A stretch of DNA of 64,000 nt, taken from Xanthomonas theicola (GTDB taxonomy: Bacteria > Pseudomonadota > Gammaproteobacteria > Xanthomonadales > Xanthomonadaceae). Where the stretch lies: NCBI RefSeq assembly GCF_014236795.1, contig NZ_CP049017.1:2024001-2088000 (forward strand), in the 5' to 3' direction. Numbering within the stretch: the stretch's first letter is position 1; each line of letters opens with the position of its first letter. The notes beneath the pieces are model-generated. The model made no database searches. It was given only the letters and a program-made list of their open reading frames with translations, and was not told where the DNA came from. Positions 58,913-64,000 of this stretch are shown piece after piece. The translations under genes and the position numbers were made by a program.

Positions 58913-60283
58913 CTACGCGCGTGCCGGTCGGTGAACGAGGGGGAAAACGATGGACACTTCGAGGCCGGGATGGTTGTCCTGCAACGTCAGGCCGGCGCCG
59001 TGCAGGGTGGACACGGCGTCGACCAGGCACAGGCCCAGGCCGTTGCCTGGCGTGGACCTGCTCACGTCCAGGCGGAAGAACCGGTGCAGCACCTTGGCCC
59101 GATACGCCGCCGGTATCCCGGGGCCGTCGTCGGCGACGGTGAGCACCACCGCGTCTGCACGGCGCCGCGAGGCGACCGCGATGCGGGCGCCGGCCGGACT
59201 GTGATGCGATGCGTTCTCCACCAGGTTGACGAGCATCTGAATCAGCAACTCGCGGTCGCCGTGTAGCGAAAGTTCCCGGTCCTGGCGGACCACCAGTTGC
59301 TGCGACTTGTCCTCGATCACCGGCTGATAGAGGTCGACGACGGTATCGATGATGTCGGCGACATCGACCGGGCCGAAGTTAGCGCGCCGGTGTCCGCTCT
59401 CGATCTGGGAGATGCGCAGCAGCGCGGAGAACGTCTGCAGGATGCCGTCGATGTCGACCAGCGCTTCGCCGATCGTGGACTGCAGGCGGCCGCTGCCGGA
59501 CGCGCTGCCCTGCGCCAGTTCCAAACGTTGTCGCAGCCGCGTGAGCGGCGTGCGCAGGTCGTGTGCGACATCGACGGAGACCTGTTTCAGGTCCTCCATC
59601 AGCGCCGTGATCCGGTCCAGCATGCTGTTCAGGCTCGCCGCGAGATGGTCGAACTCGTCGCCGCTGCCGTTCAGCGCGATGCGTCGGCCGAGGTCGCCAT
59701 TGACGATGTCCCGGCTGGTCTGGCTGACCTCCTCGATCCTGCGCAGCACGGCCGCGCTCATCACCGCGCCCCCGGCCAGCACCAGCAGCATCGCCACCGA
59801 CAGGCCCAGCAGAAAGGACCGGGTGACCGACTCCCTGAGCTCATGGATCTGGTGCGAGCTGGTCCCCACGAAGAGGTAGCCGCCGTCGCTGGTGGCCTCG
59901 CCGAAGCCACGGACTTCGGCGGCCGGAGCGCGCTCCCCGGACGCCCCCCCCGGCTGGTCCCTGATCCCGGGCAGCGGCGAGAGCGGCGGCAAGTTGCCTG
60001 CCACGCGTTCACCATCGGCATCCTGCAGGACATAGTGGAAGCCGCTGAGTTCCTTGATGGAGGAATCGATGACGGGGGCCAGCGATTTGACGCTGGTCCC
60101 GGCGGCGGCCGTATGGATCTCGCGCAGTTCGGCGGCGACGCCGCTATCGATCTGTTGCTTCATGAAGCGGCTGGTCGACCACATGATGACGCCGAACATC
60201 ACCAGGAAACTGGTGCCGGTGATGGCGGCATACAGGAGGGTCAGCCGGAAGCTGGAGGTCCGAACCAGTCTCGCCAGCTTCAT
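58913..60283 (-). CDS. Two-component sensor histidine kinase
   Basis: This 456-residue kinase has a membrane segment at about 13-36, a periplasmic loop (about 37-157), a second membrane segment (157-180) and a HAMP domain (VSQTSRDIVNGDLGRRI). The DHp domain has His241 in VDVAHDLRTPLTRLRQRLE. The HATPase domain shows LVENASHHSPAG (N), VADDGPGIP (G1) and GNGLGLCLVDAV (G2). The start overlaps the regulator stop. It probably senses an efflux-related stress or substrate. Confidence 0.92.
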   Translation of the reverse strand: MKLARLVRTSSFRLTLLYAAITGTSFLVMFGVIMWSTSRFMKQQIDSGVAAELREIHTAAAGTSVKSLAPVIDSSIKELSGFHYVLQDADGERVAGNLPPLSPLPGIRDQPGGASGERAPAAEVRGFGEATSDGGYLFVGTSSHQIHELRESVTRSFLLGLSVAMLLVLAGGAVMSAAVLRRIEEVSQTSRDIVNGDLGRRIALNGSGDEFDHLAASLNSMLDRITALMEDLKQVSVDVAHDLRTPLTRLRQRLELAQGSASGSGRLQSTIGEALVDIDGILQTFSALLRISQIESGHRRANFGPVDVADIIDTVVDLYQPVIEDKSQQLVVRQDRELSLHGDRELLIQMLVNLVENASHHSPAGARIAVASRRRADAVVLTVADDGPGIPAAYRAKVLHRFFRLDVSRSTPGNGLGLCLVDAVSTLHGAGLTLQDNHPGLEVSIVFPLVHRPARA

Positions 60284-60960
60284 GGGCCGGGCTCGCGCAG
60301 CGAATAGCCGGCTCCCCGCACCGTGTGGATCAGCGGCTCGCCGCCCTCGCTGTCGAGCTTGGCGCGCAGCCGGCTCATGTGGCTCTCGACCACGTTGGTC
60401 TGCGGATCGAAGTGCAGGTCCCACACCTTCTCGAGCAGCATGGTGCGGGTGACCACCTCCCCGGCATGCCTGAGCAGGACTTCCAGCAACCGGAACTCCC
60501 TGGGCTGCAGTTCCACCGCCCGCCCGCCCCGGCGCACGACCCGCGCCAACAGGTCCATCTCGAGATCCGCCGTGCGCAGCACGGTGTCGGCAGCGGTCTT
60601 GCGCGGCCGCCGGCCCAGGGCGGCAACGCGGGCAGCGAGTTCGGAGAAGGCGAAGGGTTTCACCAGATAGTCGTCGGCACCGGCGTTGAGGCCGCTGACC
60701 CGGTCGTCGATGCCTCCCAGGGTGGTCAGGAACAGCACCGGGACCTCGATCCCGGCCGCCCGCAGGGTCCGCACCAGCGCCAGGCCGTCCAGCCCCGGCA
60801 GCATGCGATCGACCAGCAGCAGGTCCCAGTCCTGCCCGGTGGCCTGGAACAGGCCGTCGCGGCCGTCCGCAGCGACCGAAACATTGTGCCCGGACTGCAC
60901 CAGACCTGCCGCCACGTAGCGGGCGGTCTCGGCATCGTCTTCGACCAGCAGAATCCTCAC
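60280..60960 (-). CDS. OmpR-family response regulator
   Basis: This 226-residue protein has receiver acidic pair ILLVEDDAE, phospho-acceptor Asp51 in LLLVDRMLPGLDGLAL and Lys in DDYLVKPFAFSELAAR. A winged helix follows (LQPREFRLLEVLLRHAGEVV, VVESHMSRLRAKLD, IHTVRGAGYSLREPGP). The GTG at 60960 gives the standard N-terminus; an ATG at 61005 would add 15 residues. It likely controls the divergent efflux genes. Confidence 0.92.
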   Translation of the reverse strand: MRILLVEDDAETARYVAAGLVQSGHNVSVAADGRDGLFQATGQDWDLLLVDRMLPGLDGLALVRTLRAAGIEVPVLFLTTLGGIDDRVSGLNAGADDYLVKPFAFSELAARVAALGRRPRKTAADTVLRTADLEMDLLARVVRRGGRAVELQPREFRLLEVLLRHAGEVVTRTMLLEKVWDLHFDPQTNVVESHMSRLRAKLDSEGGEPLIHTVRGAGYSLREPGP

Positions 60961-61013
60961 GGGCGTCCGTCCATCGCGCAAGCTTGTAGATGTTAGCCAC
61001 CGCATGCGTCAAG

Positions 61014-61027
61014 TTGTGAATTCGCAA
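61014..61027. promoter_or_regulatory. Dyad in the divergent intergenic region
   Basis: The near-palindrome TTGTGAATTCGCAA is centred between the regulator and the efflux operon, 47 bp before the outer-membrane-factor ATG. It is a candidate binding site for the response regulator. The assignment rests on position and symmetry only. Confidence 0.4.
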
Positions 61028-61073
61028 CCTTGCGCCAACCGGCGCGTGAAGGCCGCGGCGGTAGATTGGCGCC

Positions 61074-62447
61074 ATGACTCCTCTCTCCCCTGTCGCCAGG
61101 CGCGTCCGCAACGTGCTGGCATCGGCCGCGATGTTGGCCCTGGCCGGTTGCGCGAGCTATCGGCCCGCGCCGCTGGACCTGTCCGTCTCGGCGAAGGCCA
61201 GCCTCGGCGAGCTTGACCACCGCCAGGCCCTGCCCGCCCAACCAGGCCTGCAGGACATCGCCAGGCTGGCCATCGCCAACAACCCGGACCTGGTCGCGGC
61301 GCGGCTGCAGCGGGGCATTGCCGAGGCGCAGCTGCAGGCCGCGGGCACCTTGCCCAATCCGGTACTGAACCTCGGCTATGCGCGCGTGCTCAGCGGCCCC
61401 GGCGCGCTGCCGGCGCTGGCCGCGGCCATCAGCCAGAACGTCAAGGCCCTGGTCACGCTGTCGGCCAAGCGCGACGCGGCGCAGGCCACGCTCGGCTCGG
61501 TCGATGCCGGCATCGTCTGGCAGGAGTGGCAGGTGGCGACCAAGGCCGAACTGACCGCGATCGAGTTGTCCGCTGCGCGGCGGCAGCTGGCCCTGGCCAG
61601 GGAAAGCGCACGGCTGTGGTCCGAGGAAGTCGCGCGCGACCGCACCGCGCTGGCCCGCCAGGATCTGAGCATGGCGATGCTGGTGCTGGACGCGAACGCG
61701 CTGGCCGATGCGCAACTGCAGGTGTCCACGCTGGAAACCACTGTGCTCGTCAAGCAGCAGGACTTGAACGGCCTGCTGGGTCTCGGGCCGGACGTGGTCC
61801 TCGACATCGCACGGCCGGCGGCGGTCGCCCCTGCCGATGCGCAGGCGGTGAGGGCACGCCTGCACGACCTGGTGCGCCACCGGCCCGACCTGATCGCGTT
61901 GCAACTGGGCTACCAGGCGCAGGAACAGCAGGTACGCGCCGCGGTGCTGTCCCAGTTTCCGATGCTGTCGATCGGCGCCAGCTACGGGCGCGACACCGGC
62001 AACGTCAAGACGCTGGGACCGGACGTGTCGATGGAGTTGCCGGTATTCGACCGCAACCAGGCCGGCATCGGCCAGGAAGCGGCGAACCGGGACAAGCTGC
62101 GGGCCGAATTCGAGGCGCGCCTGATCGCCGCCAGGAGCGAGGTGGAATCGCTGCTGGCGCAGCAGGCGCTGACCCTGCGCCAGCGCGACGAAAAGGCCGC
62201 CCTGGTCGCGCAGGCGGCACCGCTTCGACCCGCGCTGGAGCGTGCCCTGAGCCGCCAGGACATCGACGCCAAGGCGTATGTCCAGTCGGTCGCGACCGGC
62301 AATACCAAAGCGCAAGAGTTGCTTGCGCTCGAAGCCAGCGCCGCGGCCCAGAACCTGGCCATCGCCACCCTGGTCGGCGCCGGCATGCCGGCCATGCGCC
62401 TGCCGCAGGGGAGCGACCCTTTCACCGATACCGGAAGCGTGCCATGA
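61074..62447 (+). CDS. Outer-membrane efflux lipoprotein (TolC/OMF family)
   Basis: This 457-residue protein has a lipoprotein signal (VLASAAMLALAGC, Cys26). Two OEP repeats follow, with LAIANNPDLVAARLQRGIAE, long coiled-coil stretches (ELSAARRQLALARESARLWS) and VRHRPDLIALQLGYQAQEQQ at the second repeat. It forms the outer-membrane channel of the tripartite pump with the next two genes. Its stop overlaps the fusion-protein start (ATGA). Confidence 0.9.
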   Translation: MTPLSPVARRVRNVLASAAMLALAGCASYRPAPLDLSVSAKASLGELDHRQALPAQPGLQDIARLAIANNPDLVAARLQRGIAEAQLQAAGTLPNPVLNLGYARVLSGPGALPALAAAISQNVKALVTLSAKRDAAQATLGSVDAGIVWQEWQVATKAELTAIELSAARRQLALARESARLWSEEVARDRTALARQDLSMAMLVLDANALADAQLQVSTLETTVLVKQQDLNGLLGLGPDVVLDIARPAAVAPADAQAVRARLHDLVRHRPDLIALQLGYQAQEQQVRAAVLSQFPMLSIGASYGRDTGNVKTLGPDVSMELPVFDRNQAGIGQEAANRDKLRAEFEARLIAARSEVESLLAQQALTLRQRDEKAALVAQAAPLRPALERALSRQDIDAKAYVQSVATGNTKAQELLALEASAAAQNLAIATLVGAGMPAMRLPQGSDPFTDTGSVP

Positions 62448-63505
62448 ACACTCGACTCGCCTGGGCGCTGCCGCTGTGCCTTCTAGCCGGCTGCGGCAGC
62501 CCGCCGCCGCCCATGCCGCAGAGCAGCGTCCTGATCGACAGCGAACTGCCTCGGCAGACCACGATGACGCACAACGTCCAGGCCTATGGCACGGCGATCG
62601 CGTCCGTGGGCGGCAGCTTCACCATCAGCCGGGCGGTGGACGGCCTGGTCACCCGCGTCATGGTCGCCGCCGGGCAGCGGGTCGGCAAGGGACAGCCGCT
62701 GCTGGAGTTCCAGTTGTCCTCGTCCACGGCGAGCGCCCTGACCCAGGCCGGCAGCGCGCTGGCCGCGGCCCGCGAAGAACAGGCGCGGATCGATCGCCTG
62801 CTTGCGGACAACCTGGCCACCCGCGATCAGAAGAACCAGGCCGACAAGGCCGCGTCCGACGCCGCCGCCGCCCTGCACGCGGCGTCGGCCGATGCCGGCG
62901 GCCGCAGCGTCACCCAGGCCATCGCCGCCCCGTTCGATGGCGTGGTGGAGACAGTTTCGGTCGCGCGCGGCGACCGCGTCGCGGCCGGCGCCGCCCTGAT
63001 GGCGCTCACCCAGCGCCAGGGGCTGGCCGTCGCGTGCGGTGTCGAACCCGCCGATGCGACACGCGTGGTCGCAGGCCAGAACGTCGTGCTGACGCCGCTG
63101 GCCGGCGGGCGGCCCATGCATGGCAGCGTGACCCGGATCGGCCAGGTGCTGAACGACAGGACCCGCCTGATCGACGTGGAGGTCGGCGTCGACGGCGAGC
63201 CGATCAGGGGCATGGCCTATCGGGCCGACATCGGCGCCGGCACCGTGTCCGGCTGGAGCGTGCCGGCGGCCGCGGTGCTGGACGATGCGCAGGGCACATA
63301 CCTTTTCCAGGTCAAGGGCATGACCGCCAGACGCGTTGCCGTCTCGCGCCTGGGTCCGGCGCAGGCCCTGCATGTGCTGGTCGATGGCAAGCTCGACGGG
63401 AAACAGGCCGTCGTTTCTGCAGGCGCCTATCAGCTGTCGGACGGCGCGCAGGTGCGGCCCTCGCCCAGGCCCGCGCAAGCGCCGCCAGGCGGGAGCGGAC
63501 GATGA
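62444..63505 (+). CDS. RND efflux membrane-fusion protein
   Basis: This 353-residue periplasmic adaptor is anchored as a lipoprotein (LPLCLLAGCGSP, Cys17). It has a biotinyl-like half (VDGLVTRVMVAAGQRVGKGQ), an alpha-hairpin (AREEQARIDRLLADNLATRD), the second lipoyl half (IAAPFDGVVETVSVARGDRV) and beta-barrel domains. It overlaps the pump gene (ATGA). Confidence 0.9.
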   Translation: MNTRLAWALPLCLLAGCGSPPPPMPQSSVLIDSELPRQTTMTHNVQAYGTAIASVGGSFTISRAVDGLVTRVMVAAGQRVGKGQPLLEFQLSSSTASALTQAGSALAAAREEQARIDRLLADNLATRDQKNQADKAASDAAAALHAASADAGGRSVTQAIAAPFDGVVETVSVARGDRVAAGAALMALTQRQGLAVACGVEPADATRVVAGQNVVLTPLAGGRPMHGSVTRIGQVLNDRTRLIDVEVGVDGEPIRGMAYRADIGAGTVSGWSVPAAAVLDDAQGTYLFQVKGMTARRVAVSRLGPAQALHVLVDGKLDGKQAVVSAGAYQLSDGAQVRPSPRPAQAPPGGSGR

Positions 63506-64000
63506 GCTTCGTCGCGCTGGTCGATCGCCACGCCAAGTCGATCCTGGCGGTGGCCGCGGCGCTGGTCATCGCCGGGGTGGTCGTGGCCATGACGCTTCCG
63601 CTGGGCCTATTCCCGCAGGTGGCGTTCCCGCGCGTGGTGGTCGATCTGGCCTCCGGCGACCGGCCCGCCACACAGACGGTGCTGTCGGTCACCCGTCCTG
63701 CCGAAGAGGCGATCCGCTCCATTCCCGGCGTGCGCGCGGTGCGCTCGGCCTCCTCGCGCGGCTCGTCGCAGATCTCGGTCGATTTCGGCTGGGGACGCGA
63801 CATGATCGCCTCGACCCTGCTGGTCGACGCGGCGCTGGCCCAGGCGCTGCCGACCCTGCCCGCCGGCACCCGCTACGACGTCCGGCGCATGGACCCGACG
63901 GTCTTCCCGATCATCTCCTACTCGCTGACGTCCGACACACTCTCGCAGAGCCGGCTGCACGACCTGGCCCAGCTCGATCTCGCGCCGCGCCTGGCGTCGG
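63502..64000 (+). CDS. RND efflux permease (N-terminal part, runs off the window)
   Basis: The first 166 residues are visible: a membrane helix (SILAVAAALVIAGVVVAMTL), then the FPQVAFPRVVVDLASG and TRPAEEAIRSIPGVRAVRSA segments typical of RND pumps. The rest lies beyond 64000. No metal-type motif is visible yet, so the substrate (metal or drug) is open. Confidence 0.88.
   Translation, partial: MSFVALVDRHAKSILAVAAALVIAGVVVAMTLPLGLFPQVAFPRVVVDLASGDRPATQTVLSVTRPAEEAIRSIPGVRAVRSASSRGSSQISVDFGWGRDMIASTLLVDAALAQALPTLPAGTRYDVRRMDPTVFPIISYSLTSDTLSQSRLHDLAQLDLAPRLAS

Overview
The window is high-GC chromosomal DNA from a gammaproteobacterium of the Xanthomonadaceae, most likely a Xanthomonas. This rests on the fliE-to-fliR order with sigma-54 promoters, the large glycosyltransferase next to the flagellar locus, thrA and thrB behind a threonine leader, a GyrA with glutamine at the Ser83 position, and an insertion-sequence load typical of that genus. 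I cannot name the species.

Layout. 1-1540: a decayed DUF1028 gene and filler. 1541-17041: a 1,173-residue multidomain glycosyltransferase, then fliE-F-G-H-I-J-K and fliL-M-N-O-P-Q. Each flagellar block has a -24/-12 promoter, and start/stop overlaps are common. fliR follows after a 508-bp hairpin-rich insert. 17437-20385: a membrane diguanylate cyclase. 20521-31190: an accessory zone with a truncated IS30 transposase, an IS3 element with two ambers in orfB, a short phage-like segment (coupled small ORFs, a perfect 23-bp hairpin, three TGACGCGTCA palindromes, a dif-like half site), an 849-bp IS5-family element, a low-GC isoamylase gene split by an 857-bp IS5-family element, and an IS407-group element wedged between IS3 and IS630 fragments.

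31393-44260 is core sequence on the minus strand: gyrA, mtnA, a DUF3011 gene, epmA, ligA, an internally deleted IS derivative touching the stop codon of thrB, then thrB, thrA and a threonine leader peptide with an attenuator-like fold. 44485-45168 holds two small minus-strand ORFs, one a lipoprotein.

45751-51808 is a nested IS pile-up: three copies of one 1,162-bp IS5-group element, a second 849-bp element plus a fragment of it, and an IS3 element interrupted by the third 1,162-bp copy. tRNA-Arg(CCT) lies inside this zone, and a tRNA 3' fragment abuts the first copy.

51958-57487 is mostly core sequence on the plus strand: an ALDH7-type dehydrogenase, a metallophosphoesterase, a DUF4190 protein, a methyltransferase, pyrD and murB. 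57484-58306 is a scar made of a broken EamA permease and an antisense TonB-receptor fragment. 58451-64000 holds a small EamA permease, a histidine kinase and response regulator, and, divergently, an outer-membrane factor, a membrane-fusion protein and the start of an RND pump. These last genes form a two-component-regulated efflux locus.

I did not find a wholly new biological system. The most informative points are the cleanly reconstructable isoamylase disruption, the threonine attenuator, the phage-like segment, the nested IS history, and the likely rearrangement point between thrB and ligA.
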